Assembly: GCA_030268105.1 (NCBI GenBank)
Contig: BSDZ01000013.1
Coordinates: forward strand, 548,501-612,500
Direction of reading: 5' to 3'
Length of the DNA stretch: 64,000 bases
DNA from: Volvox africanus
Lineage: Eukaryota; Chlorophyta; Chlorophyceae; Chlamydomonadales; Volvocaceae
Below are positions 1 through 11,705 of the stretch, piece by piece. Below the pieces are notes generated by a model. The model made no database searches. It was not told the origin of the DNA and saw nothing but the letters and a program-made list of their open reading frames with translations. The translations under genes were made by a program, and so were the position numbers. Numbering within the stretch: the first letter of the stretch is position 1; each line of letters begins with the position of its first letter.

Positions 1-2330
1 ATGTCATGCAAAACCGTGGATCGGCACGTCGCCTGAAAGTGATAGAGGAGGGACGACCGGGCCCCGCCTTCTAAAACAAGATCCGTGACATGCCTACATG
101 TACCATGTACTTTTCTTTATTCAAAAAGTTCAGTCAATTCAAATGGCTTCTTTGACGACTTGCACGAAATCAGACAAAATCTAATTTGTCGTAAAAATCT
201 CGTTTGAGTGACCACACTTCGAGGGAGGTTTCAGTAATGTCAGCTTTCAGAATCATGTATGTAAAATATATAAGCTCATCAGGCTCACTTTATGCCTCGT
301 CCAGGCATTCAGCTTCTAAACTCAGCCGTTCGCCGGAAACCTGCCCTGTGGCGAGTTGCGCCAACCGGTCGGCTATGCGGTGCATCCTTTAGCGCCACAA
401 GCTCAATTATGCCGTAAATATTATTAAATGATAAAATGAGCGTGTTTCTTAAAAGCGTTTGCAAAACGGGATCACGGGGGCCCCACGAGGTTCTTACGCG
501 TCGTCCGAAAACGTTGGCTCAGCAGCATTTCCGGTGCTTATTACGAATAAATAATAAACATCGCTACTCATTAAACATACTCATATTCACCACAAACGCT
601 TTTTAAGCCCGCGGATGAAGGCGAAATCGTTGAAATACAGTTAAGGATAGAGTAAGAAGAACAATCGCGCTGTGCGTTGACCAGGCGTCATATCTTAATG
701 ATTATCCTGTGCAATTATACTAGAACAGCTAAACTCAAAAATGATGAAGGAAAGACGAAATCCGGTTGCTTAGGAAAACCCCGTCCCTCGCGGTCCCTTC
801 CCTCCTTGCCGGTCCCTTCCCTCCAGGGTCACAAGTGACCCGGATGGTTGTTGTGGCACAATTTCCCATCTTCATCACTTCTCCGAGAGACTTGATCCAT
901 CCGAGTTGGCAACGATCCGCTGCATCTTGCTGCTATCAGTCCTCAAGAGTCAAGAGTCGAGACCTCATCCTGGAAGTGTCGGTTAGCACGCTGTATGCGG
1001 TTGTGGACGCGGCTATTAAGGGCTGCTTTCACAGTTGCCACAAAGTCACTATGTCTGCTTTTTGCAGTCGGAGCTCGTATATCTCCGGCTGCGTTGCAAC
1101 TTGTTGCAACTTGTTGCAACGTACAACAGTAGTAATCGAGAAAAATCTGCGTATTCATAAAGCGCCGAAGACAACAGTTGAGGATACGAGCACCGATTTA
1201 GAATATGTACCTGATTGGTGAGCATACTGCAAGCAAATTATGCTCCTAGAATTTGAGGCTTCCCCACATACAATATGCCATCCACTAGCAATCCAATCAA
1301 GCGTCTATGGATGTGTTGTCTAGCTAGCTGCTAAAAAATAATCATGTGACAGATTGGTGCTCAACAATTTCGCAGGTACGTATGTAGCATTATCTGCCGT
1401 TAAGCGCAGGGGGTCACCTCAGCGTTCGCGAAGTCAAATTATTCTTATAAAGGCGCAGAAGCATAACCATCCAAGGCGGCCTATCATCGGTCTCGTAATG
1501 ATATATATTTCGTTAATACTTTCTCCAAGTCCTGTGTTCCTGTGGTCCTGTGGTCCTGAGGTACGGGGAAAGATGGATAGGCCATATCATGGCAATTGAA
1601 CGCGCTCCCATGCGACCTCCCAGATAATGGCCTCCCAGGACTGGTTCGAATCGATCTGCGGAGGAGGGCAATGACTGCCCAGAAATGCCGATGGAGTAAT
1701 CGCATGCGGAACAAATTGAAGCCCAGAGAATACGGCACCTTCCCTTATGATCTGCGGCAAACAGGCTCGAGCTCCACTGTAAATTATACATAACGAACGT
1801 GCATGTCCTGTGCACGTCGCATCGTAAACACTGCAGCCGCCAGCCTACGCCAAGCGAGGAAAGCATCTGCCAGAGCCCTGCTTTAGCAGTAGGACTGTCC
1901 AATTTTCGTTATGACTGGAAGCAGCAGGATTGAAACACAAAAATTTCACGATATGTCATTTAGGTTTTAAGTTTTCACAAATTATCAGATGGAAGGCACC
2001 GACCCACGGACCGCAAAAAGCGCGCATCGCCTTGCATACTTGCCTGTTCCGCATATGTAAAGTCGACTGCGAAATGGCATTGACAACAATACGCCTAAGC
2101 ACCAACGAAAAGGGCTGCGGGATATCCATTAATGTATGAATCCCTTAACGCGTACGACAGTAATTCATCAGGTGGCAAAACCAAATTTGTATCCACAATT
2201 AAATATATTGCGTAACATGGAATTAGACATCCAATCGTGACTGAGATGCTTTGACATTAAGGAGGGTCCTTTTTGATGTCGCAACCCTTATGTTGGGTTG
2301 TTTTAGAACAATCACATAAGACGCGCTAAA
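1..2330. other. no recognisable gene
   Basis: Only short open frames with no domain-like content are seen on either strand. A small direct repeat of the type GTTGCAACTT occurs near 1091-1117. It is AT-richer than the coding parts of the window. The last few hundred bases presumably hold the promoter and 5' UTR of the plus-strand gene that starts at 2331, but no core promoter motif can be named. Confidence 0.5.
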
Positions 2331-3113
2331 ATGTTACGAAGGTTGCGGTTTCATATCCACGGGAGTCGCTTTTATGACGCTTTTACAAACAGTCCCCTGA
2401 CAATTTTGTACCAGTGCATCGGCAACGTAAAAGCAGCCCAACTCGAGGACTCTCTACGGGTGGAAGTCACTGCAACAGAACATGCAAATAAAGCCGTGCC
2501 GATCAGTTTTCGTGTGAAGAACAGCCTCGCATCTGCGACGGGTCGGCCGGATGTTTCCGACTATCTGCAAGCTACGAACGTATTGGTTGGGTGGGATCTC
2601 AGTAGCACCTCTTCAACGGCATCTTCGGGACCTGCTACAACATCCGCGAGCCCGGTGCGCCGTGTGTTCAAGGCATCGGACCGCCTGGCGCAGCTAGTGT
2701 CGGATGGCGCTGCAGCCGCCGCCCAAGAAGGCCCCCGGAGGCAGCCGCCTCAGCGCACGCTCTCTGTCCTAATTAAAGCTAGTCTGGGTCTGGCAAATAA
2801 GTACCCAGTCGCTCCCTTGGCTGGCTTCTTTCACGGTCAACGCATCCGGCTTACTGACCTGTCGCGCTGGGCGGACCTGGACGATGCGACTGTGTACGGT
2901 GAGCTGCTCAGCCAGCTGGACGGCATCCCGTACGGATTAGTACAGAGCTTGAACGTTGGCGATCTGGGCATTAGTGACCTTCTTGACGGGCACAAGGTGC
3001 CCTTGCTAGCTTGCCTGGATGCACTAAGGGCGGAAGGAGCAGGCGCTGACACCGGCAGCGCCGAGGGACCGAGCAACAGTGCCACGGCGACGGCTATGGC
3101 AGCGGGCTCCTAA
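2331..3113 (+). CDS. probable mitochondrial ribosomal protein uL10m (L10 family)
   Basis: Single open frame of 260 residues. What is seen: an Arg-rich start (MLRRLRFHIHGSRFYDAF) that would suit a mitochondrial presequence; a central FRVKNSLAS segment resembling the VVRNTLLRR strand-helix of bacterial L10; then ANKYPVAPLAGFFHGQRI and LTDLSRWADL, which match the L10 pattern of a beta strand, a 'G' turn and the 'L..LA.LP' helix. A low-complexity Ser/Ala insertion lies near residues 95-145, common in algal mitoribosomal proteins. Family knowledge: uL10 anchors the bL12 stalk that recruits translation GTPases. The C-terminal stalk helix is short and Ala/Ser-rich here. Assigned by motif resemblance only, so an organellar origin is inferred. 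The gene appears intronless, unlike its neighbours, so an upstream short exon cannot be excluded. Confidence 0.55.
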   Translation: MLRRLRFHIHGSRFYDAFTNSPLTILYQCIGNVKAAQLEDSLRVEVTATEHANKAVPISFRVKNSLASATGRPDVSDYLQATNVLVGWDLSSTSSTASSGPATTSASPVRRVFKASDRLAQLVSDGAAAAAQEGPRRQPPQRTLSVLIKASLGLANKYPVAPLAGFFHGQRIRLTDLSRWADLDDATVYGELLSQLDGIPYGLVQSLNVGDLGISDLLDGHKVPLLACLDALRAEGAGADTGSAEGPSNSATATAMAAGS

Positions 3114-5510
3114 GGGGGTCTTATATTTATGTTACGGCTGTTACATACTTAGTTACCTGTCGGACAACAGAATTTTGATAAGTGAATTACGGCACGCTAT
3201 GACTGTGGCCACGGTCGTAGCCACCGTGGCTGTAGTAAGTAAGACTTAGAGCCGGTGCCGCCGCGGCCGCGGCAGCTGGTTCCCTTTTGCTGTCTGAGCG
3301 CTTTGTGAACCAGCATTGGAGGCAAACAAGCTACTGCGGTCTCCCTTGATAGCGGTCGGGTTAGGCGTGTGGTGTTTTGCGGCGATATGCCCATAGCTGT
3401 AGTCACCTATAGAGACGTCCATGTCGCCCAAGACAGGTATGAGATGAGCAGCAAACGAGCTGCATCCGTAACACAGAAGCAGCAGTTACTGTTGTCACCA
3501 TTCTCAGCGAAGGTTGCTTGGCGTAAATCCGCCGTACATCCAGGCGGAGGAAATGTCGGTTGGTAAATACGGCTCCATCTTGTGCGCCCTGCGGCCACCA
3601 ACGGTCATCCTGTTGGTGGGTATACACAAGGTGCAGTCGTCCAGAAAAGGGAGGATGTTTTAGTGCCTCCGTGTTCTGGTTTCGGAGCGCATATCTGGAT
3701 AGATCGTTTGGACTTGATGTTTGAGGGGCATCAGGAAGGGAGGAGTAAGGGGACGCAGAGGAAGAGAAAGAAGAGGGGGAGGAGGGGAGCTTTGCCGCAG
3801 CACAGCGCAGTTCCTTGGAAGATCCCAGCAATGTGTATTTCGCCTGAAAGGACGAGCACCGGGGAGGGGCCCTAACCACTGGGGCCCACGCGGCTTTGTC
3901 TATCTGGATGTCTATATGCTGTTTCGTGCCGACAGCGACCCACCTGGCTGAAAGTGCGAGCCATTTGCCCTCTAGCTGTGCTAGCGGCGGGAGGAGAACC
4001 CGTATCAACACAATACTCAGTGTCGCCTTATTGTGTCGCCGTACAAATGAGATTCAGCTGCCATACTCCTGTGCAAGGTGACTCCCAACTTCACGAAAAG
4101 TGTGTCGCAAAACGCCTTTTAGGCTTTAGCTTCCCACCCGTACCCGACCCGACTCGTACCCGAACCCGTAGGAGGTGCGCAGGGAATGGAGGTGGCTGAG
4201 AGATCAGGCATTGGCATTCATCCCTGCAGTTTGAGATGGTAGCAGACACCAGCCAAGTCCCAAACCACCTGACGGGTCTGCGGCGTTGACTTTTTTGGCT
4301 TGACCTGGGGACATTGTAATCTTGGGAATGCGGTCGCGGCTCTGGCCGCCTCATTTCGTCTGAAGCGCCCATCGCGCCAAACACCCATCCACCAATACCA
4401 TGCACACGTGTATTGATACCCGGCCCTCGGCCCCCATCCCCCGGCCCCGGACTGGAGCGACCGAGACCCCGGCATCTAACGGTGCAGCAGAATTGGAATA
4501 GGCTAACTATAAGGTCATTGAAAGCAGCTCCGTATTCGTATTCGTGGCATTACGGCTAGAAAAATTAAAACTTGTCATTGGAATCGGAACACCCACACCT
4601 ACACCGAAGCGGCTTACACGCAGCACGCACAGTCAGGCATCTCCTCCTTCAAACCACATCCCTCATTACTCCGGAGTCGTTCGGGAAAACAAAATAAAAG
4701 GACAAACTTGCGAAATGACGAGGTGCTGATGACTATATCGCAATCCGCTTTTGCTATAGGGCTAAGATCACTCAGCTCCCGGAGTAATCTTCAAATCCCT
4801 CCTCCCCCCTCCCCTCTCCCCCAGCCCCTTCCCCCGGCAAGGGCAGTAGCAGTAGCAGTAGCAGTAGCAGTGATGGGAATCGGACTACTATATATACGAC
4901 CTTGATAGGTGACGACGACAATTAAGATCAATCCTCTGACAAAAATCAATAAACATCTTGATAAATTACGATCATCGTCACCACAATTACTATCATCATA
5001 ACCAGCATCTCCAAAACAACGACGACAAGAGAACTACGAGGACAGTGATCAAGATATCGATTACATCACAGCTGTGGTGCCCCCAAAGCCTACAGCTCTA
5101 AAGCGGATAGACGGCTCCGCGATGCGGAAGAGAGTTAACGACAGCTCTATTAGCAGCATCAGGTAACACAACGCATGCTGCATCATCATCATGATGCAAA
5201 CGACATCGGTGGTGGTGGTGGTGGTGGCACTGGTGGCGGTGCCGATGATGACGACGATGCTTACGTCATTGCCGCCGTCGTTGTCCTGTCACCACCACCG
5301 CCGCCGTCTTTCGACGGATCTTCGAAATCCCAATACAGACGCCCCTCCCCGTCTGCCGTACCGTCCAGCATGTCCGCAGCGGACTGGTCTTCCGAAATAA
5401 TCGCTCCTGAAACCTGTACGGCAGAAAGTACAACACATCCCGACGAAAGGTTTGACAGACAGGCAGACAGACAGATAAACAGACAGTGCCCCTGGGGGCG
5501 CCCTGCGGTA
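3114..5510. other. gene-free stretch between uL10m and the SGNH gene
   Basis: No exon chain with consistent splice phase was found. The longest frame (minus strand, 3403-4011) looks non-coding in composition. The stretch contains C/T-rich tracts, a short GCAGTA-type microsatellite near 4843-4871, and CAT/CAC-rich runs around 5180-5300. It probably holds the 3' UTRs of the two convergent flanking genes. Confidence 0.45.
4843..4871. repeat. AGC/AGT microsatellite
   Basis: About five units of GCAGTA directly repeated. It lies in non-coding DNA. Confidence 0.7.
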
Positions 5511-6177
5511 TCAAAGTCTGTGGACAGCAGAAGGGGAGGGGAGGGGGGGGGAGGGGGGGGGGGGGGGGGGGAGGGGAGGGGGCCCCGAGGGAACCGGCGC
5601 TTTGTTCAAGTGGACCCCGGATCGAGCCCACGCTGCAGCTCCGCAGCCCATCTGGATACGCATCATCAGCGACGGCACCACCAGGAAGGTGGTGCAACCA
5701 AGGGCGAAGGTGCCGATGAAGAGAACCGATAGCCTCATCTGTAGGTTACACACATACATACACACATACACCTCTCCCTCCCTCCCTCTCCGCCACGTCG
5801 TACCTTGAACTCGTAGTCGCCGCTGCTGGTCCTTGGCAACACCGTGAGCGTCACCTCACAGCTGCCGGATTGAGAGGCCACCAGCCGGACCTGGTACATC
5901 TGACACCCATAGCAATGCCAGGAAATTACACTTATATCTTGGTCTATGTGTGGTTGGGTTGATGCGACGTTACCCGTCTCACGCGCTGACGAGGTGACCG
6001 AGCGGTCTAAGGCGCTAGATTCAGGACTACCTGATGGGTTCCAGGGAAACCTTCTAGTCCGTAAGGGCGTGGGTTCACATCCCATCCTCATCAGGAATTT
6101 TTGTTTTACCCCCATGCATGCGTCCTGACGTCATGGAAGGATATGTATTGTTACCCTTATCCAATCAAGCTGCTTTG

Positions 6178-6208
<31 letters not shown>

Positions 6209-9200
6209 ACAAGGTAAAGCACACATGCCGTACATGTACCGTACATTTGCCGTACTGTGTGTGCGCACTGTGTATATGTGCGCTGAACATACCTGGGACC
6301 ACAGCTCAGTGACGTGGCCATCAACCTCTGTCGTACTGCACTCGCAGCCCGAGGTACAGCTACAGGCCGGGAATGAGGGGGAGAAAGGTGACAGCCGGCA
6401 GGGAACAGAAGGCGCAGCCAAATCAGCAGGGTTCAGGGTTAGCAAACGACTAACCGCTAACTAACGGACATAACCCATAAACATAACTAACTTAGGCTAA
6501 ATAAGGCGCGAGTTATGGTATGACAACTAAATTTCGCTGCCTCCAACAGACAGAAAGGCAGATATTTTAACACCATCTATGACAAAGTTGACAGAAACAA
6601 AGATACGAAACACACTCGCACGAAAAATCTTCGATGCCGTACAATTATGTCGTACAACCCGACCTACCTGAGATTCGCCACGCCCATGTGCTCGTACGAC
6701 TTGAGGTAGTGGAGGTACAACGAAACGCGGTGGTCAGGGGGCAGGTGGGGTCGCCGCGTGTCAACCCGCATCACAAGTCGGGAACCCGGCTGTGTGGCCA
6801 CATACCTCCACCGGGGCTTCTGGATGCTGCCCTCGTTGACGTACACGAAACCATGCGTCTTACTGGGCACCACTGCAGGCGCAAAGAGGTCTCCATACAG
6901 GCACATGGCGGCGGAGGGCGCGGTGTTGCCTGCAGAGCTCCAGCACGGCGGAAAACCGAAATAACTGAAATAATTTCATTTTCAGATGTTATCTGGATTG
7001 GATTTTTGAACATTGAAACATGTACATCTAATCCCTGGACCTGTCGTACTGGGGGACTGAGTTTTGGGGCCATAGGGCCCAGGATCAGGGTTAAGGATCG
7101 GGGTTGGGGACGGAGAGAGGGGGAGGGCGGATACCTGCTGTTGAAAGGGGAGGGGGGAGGGGAAGGCAATACCTGCGGGGGAAGTTAAGGTTGGTTAGGC
7201 TTGCAGGGGAGTTAGTTGAAAGGAGTTAAGGCTCGGGATGTTATCTCGCGTAATAGCACTGCACTGGCATAATATTTTTCTTATCAAAGCATTCCACATA
7301 TGACTTGGACGAGCAATGACGTGGACGAGCGATGGCACAAAGGCCCTATAGTGGTTGAGGGACGGTACTATGTCATGACAGCAGGGAGGCGGTCCAGGAG
7401 CCGTACGGATCCTGTGTGGGAAGTGAATGGAAGCGATGGTTTGGGGAAAAGAGTGTGGCCTTTAGCTTCCAACCCCACCGCTAATGCGAATGCTAACGGG
7501 GTCGTCAAAAGGCGCTCTAGAGAATTACAGCGCTAGGGTAAGATACGATTTAGTTGGTTTGGCTAGTTATTTCGTTGTTACGATATCGTTTTACACACCT
7601 GAATACATAGGGCCCTGCAGAGGCTTCTCCTGCTCCGCCCTCTGCTCCTTGTACGACCATGGATCCAAAAGCAGATCCAGAGCCGTATCCTGCAGCATGT
7701 ATATGACCAAGTCCGCCATCACCCGGTGACCCGCGTCGCCCTGCGGGGGGTGTACCCCGATACAAAGGGGGGAGGCGACACGAGGAGAGGTTAGGGTTAT
7801 GCAGATATGGGGATGTGATGATTAGGGCAGGTGGGGGAGAGGGGAGAGGGAAGAGGGGAGAGGGGAGAGGGGAGAGGGGAGAGGGGAGAGGGGAGAGGGG
7901 AGAGGGGAGAGGGGAGAGGGGAGAGGGGAGAGGGGAGAGGGGAGAGGGGAGAGGGGAGAGGGGAGAGGGGAGAGGGGAGAGGGGAGAGGGGAGAGGGGAG
8001 AGGGGAGAGGGGAGAGGGGAGAGGGGAGAGGGGAGAGGGGAGAGGGGAGAGGGGAGAGGGGAAAATGAAGTCCATATGCAAAGGCAAGGTCTAAAACACA
8101 CACGCGTGCACGGATAAATATACCCTTCTGTCAGGGCAGGATAAAGTAGCTCCCGCTGCCCAGATAAAAGCTCATTTAGGTGTGTACCGTTTACATCAAC
8201 ACATCAGTACGCACACATACAAGCACACATACACGCACATACCGGGTGGTGGTCAACGAAGATTTGATCCCAGCGAAATCCGTCCTCCTGGTCAATGGCC
8301 GCCAGACGGTACAATGCCGTACGCAAGGACAAGTACTGTACATCATAGTACTGCGCCAGCGCACCTGCAGTACAGCGCCATGGAGGTTTTCAAACCGGGT
8401 TTCTTACGCCGGGTTTTTGTGTGGCCATTTACATGGGAAAGTCCTTTCCCCTGCTTCCCACCCCGGGGGTCCCCCCCCCCACATACACATACACACACAT
8501 ACACACACAAGGATTGGGGGAATTCGACAGCATCTCCGCAAATCCCCAAACAGGTTAACTCAGAGCCCTCCCTGGCGCCTCTGATGATATGGTGTGACAA
8601 GATCGTGCCGGTCCCAGTCTGAAGGGTTTCGTGAAGGGGGGAAGGAGGGGCGAATGGGCCAGGGGATATATGGTGAGGAAACACGGCACGGTCCCCCAAG
8701 GCGCCCTGGGCCCCCCCATTCCCAACCCCTCCGGTAAGTCGTTTGTCGGCTGTGGGTTTTCCTGTGACCCGTGGGTCTAGAGTCTTCCCCTCTACTCCCT
8801 TTTGTTTTGTGTTCGGTACACAAAACCTGTTCCTTTGAAGACCTCCACCCCTCCCTTCATCACCACTAGGTCCCCTGACCCGCGGGTCAGTTGCATTCCA
8901 TGGGTTCCTCTCTCTTTGACATTCGCGATCCGAAACCCACCCTCCAGATCCTCCATGGTGTGATGAAACCTCAGTCCGCTTCCGTAGCTGGCCATGCCGT
9001 CAGAGGGCACCTGAAAAAGACATTCCGTTGGTAGTTGACGATTGGTAGTTGGCGGCTATACTGGCAGTTGGCGGCTATATTGGCAGTTGGCGGCTGTATT
9101 GGCAGTTGGCGGCTATATGTCGAATGGAAAAACGGAAAAACAGAGAGATTGATTGGTACGTTTATAGGGTAAAGAGAGGCACACAGACATACAGATGCAC

Positions 9201-10811
9201 CTGCATCATTACCACCGCGGGCTTCCCGGGCAAATCCAACAGCTTGCGAATGAGCCGCTCCATCTCCCGTACCACCTGGTTTTCAAAGATCCTGTCCTCC
9301 AGACCTGTAAGACACATGTACGGAAACCGATTGCAGGACCAAGTCATGGTTTCATTACGACAGCGAGTCTAGAAGGGCCCTACGTGTTTTAATGGTGTTG
9401 ATGGTGGTGGTGATGTACATGGCCCGGGAGGGGGAGTTGATGTCTTATTGCCGTACATATTCTAAGAAGTAAAAGAGGCATTTTCACAGCCAGCACTCGT
9501 CGGATCAGGGCCTTCATACCAAGCCATGCCGTACCGTTGTTAAGGATGTACTCCACAAACACGAGATCCACGTCCGGATCCACGAAATGATCCAAACACA
9601 TGATCATGAAGGACGCGGGTGTGGCCGGTACGGCACCGTTCCGTGCTGTAATGTTGATTGATGGGAAGGCCGTTGCCTAAGGAGGCCAAGGAGAGGAGGC
9701 CGAAGGCAGCGGGGGATGAGGAGGTGCGGACTGAGGTGGTACCGGGAAGCACCAGTCAGGAAGAGGAGGCAACCGCGATGTCGAGAGCGAAGAACCGCTC
9801 CCCTTCTCCCTCCCCCTCCCTCCCTGTCACTCCCTGCCCCTCCCTCCCTCCCTCCCCCTCCCTCCCCCTCCCTCCCTCCCTGTCCCTCCCTCCCTGTCCC
9901 TCCCTCCCTCCCTCCCTCCCCCTCCCTCCCTCCCTGTCCCTCCCTCCCTGTCCCTCCCTCCCTTCCTCGCGCATGGCACACTGCAAGCCTTCCCAGCTTT
10001 CCCTTGGCTACACACACACACACACACTCGTCAACGTAGTAATGATTGAGGCATCTTCCCTTCCATAAGCCCCTGTCCCTGGGGCATCGCACCAGCCAGT
10101 CGGTCACCACGCCAAACCAGCTTGTGGTAGTTTGGTTGCTGGCGCCCTGACCCCACGTGATGCTGCGGGTTTTCAGTTGTTTCCCCAGCCCCACCCCCGG
10201 GGAGGTATTACGTTAGCTTGCGTCGGAGTGAGGAGAGATAAGGCCCGCAATGGTCGGTCAGGATATGCGGGGAAAAACATATGATATTTTATATTGGAGC
10301 AAAATGGCATTGATTCGGATGACCTAAATATTCAGATATCAGTTGACAGTTGAACCGAATTAATTTCAAATATTCAGATATCAGTTGACAGTTGAACTGA
10401 ATTCGTTTTAACTATGGAGGAAGGAATGTCAACGAACCACCCGGATTACACCGGGTGTACCGGATTGTGGCTCATTCAGACAACCCACCTCCCCCCGAGG
10501 GCGCCTATCTTGAGCGGTTTGTTTCCATGAACGAGGTCACGTACGAACCGTCGCAGACGTGCCCGCGACCCCGCATAAGCTAGGCCTGCGCGGAGCTGCG
10601 GCATGGGCAGCAAGAACTTGTAGCTAAGCAGCGGTGCCAAAACACCTCCGATGGCCGCCTTGTTAATCTCCACGCTTGCCATTTGGTGAGTGTTCCGTTG
10701 CCATAATTTAGCTTCGTTTATTTTGGTGCGTTCCACGTCTGAGTTCCATGCCCGCACGAGACAAGATCCGATCAACAAGGCAACGATAAAGAAGAAGCTG
10801 TCCAGTTTCAT
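5511..10811 (-). CDS. secreted SGNH/GDSL hydrolase-family protein, 11 exons
   Basis: Exons (minus): 10811-10489, 10162-10093, 9676-9535, 9304-9201, 9010-8941, 8364-8243, 7740-7599, 6929-6668, 6359-6293, 5899-5804, 5738-5511; every junction keeps phase, giving about 541 residues. The N-terminus MKLDSFFFIVALLIGSCLVRA is a signal peptide. SGNH block I is GGSITWGQGASN (nucleophile Ser about 108). Block III-like is VFVEYILNNG (about 170-179). Block V is PGDAGHRVMADL, with a DxxH Asp-His pair at about 279/282. C-terminal beta-rich region: SYEHMGVANL, then CTSGCEC and TELWSQMYQVRL. Exon 11 carries a hydrophobic helix (LSVLFIGTFALGC) and then a Pro-rich run that reads through a poly-C tract, so the last about 60 residues are uncertain. 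The catalytic domain belongs to the esterase/acyltransferase superfamily; substrate unknown. Secretory location is inferred. It resembles a family I associate with green algae; I could not confirm this by search. Confidence 0.82.
5532..5583. repeat. poly-G/GA tract
   Basis: Near-pure G run with a few A interruptions. It overlaps the predicted last exon of the minus-strand SGNH gene, where it reads as Pro codons. Such tracts are prone to length error, so the reading frame beyond it is doubtful. Confidence 0.7.
5988..6093 (+). tRNA. trnL-CAG: tRNA-Leu(CAG) with 26-nt intron
   Basis: Cloverleaf seen directly. Acceptor GACGAGG pairs with CCTCATC except for one C-A mismatch at position 3-70. D arm has AGCGGTCTAAGGC. 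Anticodon stem is CTAGA/TCTAG with loop TTCAGG, so the anticodon CAG is at 6022-6024. A long variable arm follows, as in type II tRNAs. T arm is GTGGG-TTCACAT-CCCAT. Discriminator A is at 6093. An intron of about 26 nt sits at the canonical 37/38 position (6026-6051) and contains CCTG, which can pair with the anticodon. A T-rich run just downstream (6096-6106) would end Pol III transcription. It lies on the strand opposite to, and inside an intron of, the SGNH gene. The mismatch could mean a slightly degenerate copy. Confidence 0.88.
6181..6206. repeat. TC dinucleotide repeat
   Basis: About a dozen CT units in the same intron that carries the tRNA. Confidence 0.8.
7834..8064. repeat. G-rich 7-bp minisatellite (GGGGAGA)n
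   Basis: Roughly 33 near-perfect tandem copies of GGGGAGA on the plus strand, within the intron between SGNH exons 7740-7599 and 8364-8243. On the gene's sense strand it is a C-rich pyrimidine tract. All six frames stay open through it, producing long artefactual reading frames of Gly-Glu-Arg or Ser-Pro-Leu repeats. Runs of four G every three bases give strong G-quadruplex and triplex potential. Confidence 0.95.
9044..9119. repeat. 19-bp tandem repeat, four copies
   Basis: Four head-to-tail copies of GGCAGTTGGCGGCTATATT with single-base changes, in the SGNH intron between exons 9304-9201 and 9010-8941. Confidence 0.9.
9800..9964. repeat. pyrimidine-rich (TCCC)n tract
   Basis: Irregular array of CCCTCCCT and CCCTGTCCCT units in the SGNH intron between exons 10162-10093 and 9676-9535. 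A (CA)n run follows at about 10012-10027. Confidence 0.9.
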
Positions 10812-11053
10812 CTTTCCCCGGCACATTTTTGCAAGTCGGTATGACGAAAATCATTTAATGATCACTATTGTTGCGTAAAAGGCTTTGTGCGCCCTTTCAA
10901 CGAAGTGCGGGTTCTAAGCGCTGCAGTTGCAGTTGCTGCATGGCGTAAGCTAACCTTGGAGGTACAGCCAGCTCACGTCTTAAATAGACATTCATATAAT
11001 CATTCTATACAACATGCATTTAGCACGACAGCAGAGAAATAGTGACCATCTTT
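10812..11053. promoter_or_regulatory. 5' region of the SGNH gene, next to the transposon
   Basis: Only about 240 bases separate the SGNH start codon from the first repeat block of the kangaroo-like element, so the element sits within or just beyond the promoter of that gene. No TATA-like or other named motif can be assigned. Confidence 0.35.
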
Positions 11054-11170
11054 TGAACTGGAAGAGACTGAAATGCTCGGTTAGTCGTACCAACGCAGGA
11101 ACGGAAACGGTTAAAATAGAAATATTGTGAGGGACAGCTAAGAGGCGCCCAGGACCAGCTGTAAAAAGTA
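11054..11170 (+). repeat. split direct repeat block A1
   Basis: Core AAATATTGTGAGGGACAGC followed by AAGAGGCGCCCAGGACCAGC is shared with 14470-14512, with two or three mismatches. The similarity extends upstream through TGGAAGAGA and TGAAATGC. It marks the left end of the element. Confidence 0.85.
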
Positions 11171-11705
11171 CTTCAGCGGAATCTTACTTGCTCGAGAGGA
11201 CAGGACGATGGAACATGCAGCAGCCAATTGAAGCGTCTACAGCCGCGACGAGTTATGGAATCGCTTAGCACGTGCCGCGATGCGATATGTTTTGGCCAAT
11301 CGTTGTGCATGCTAACCATGTCTTCCTCGACTTCGGCAAGTTTTTTCTAAGAACTGTTACAACCTTTTCTGTTTCCTCGTTCCGCACCGTTCGTGCGGGA
11401 CCTCCCTAGCTCGGACCAGGACCAGTCAAAGCCGGCGCGCGACTTAGCTTAGGAACCCCGCAACTTTCGCGACCCAATCGCCGGTTTATTTTGTTTTCTA
11501 TCGAGCGTCTGTCGCCGTTTTCCTAGGGGCCTGTCTTCACATCCAACACCATTAACGCCCTCTGTTGGAATGCATCCTCTCAGGCCGGACCCCCCCTTTT
11601 AAGGGCACAACGCTTCGACAATAGAAGGGACCCATCCAAGAGGGAGATGCTGAAAGTGACGATCGACTTGTTAAGCAGGGGAACTTTTGAGCGGTGACAC
11701 CCAGC

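Noticed and set aside
766..1221. Plus-strand open frame of 151 codons
   Set aside because: Begins in pyrimidine-rich repeats with a non-ATG start and has no domain-like segments.
3403..4011. Minus-strand open frame of 202 codons
   Set aside because: No domain-like content, Ser/Lys/Arg-biased translation from purine-rich DNA, and no exon partners.
7797..8117. Overlapping open frames of 87-183 codons on both strands
   Set aside because: They are produced by the 7-bp GGGGAGA minisatellite, which has no stop in any frame; only the flanking exon 7740-7599 is coding.
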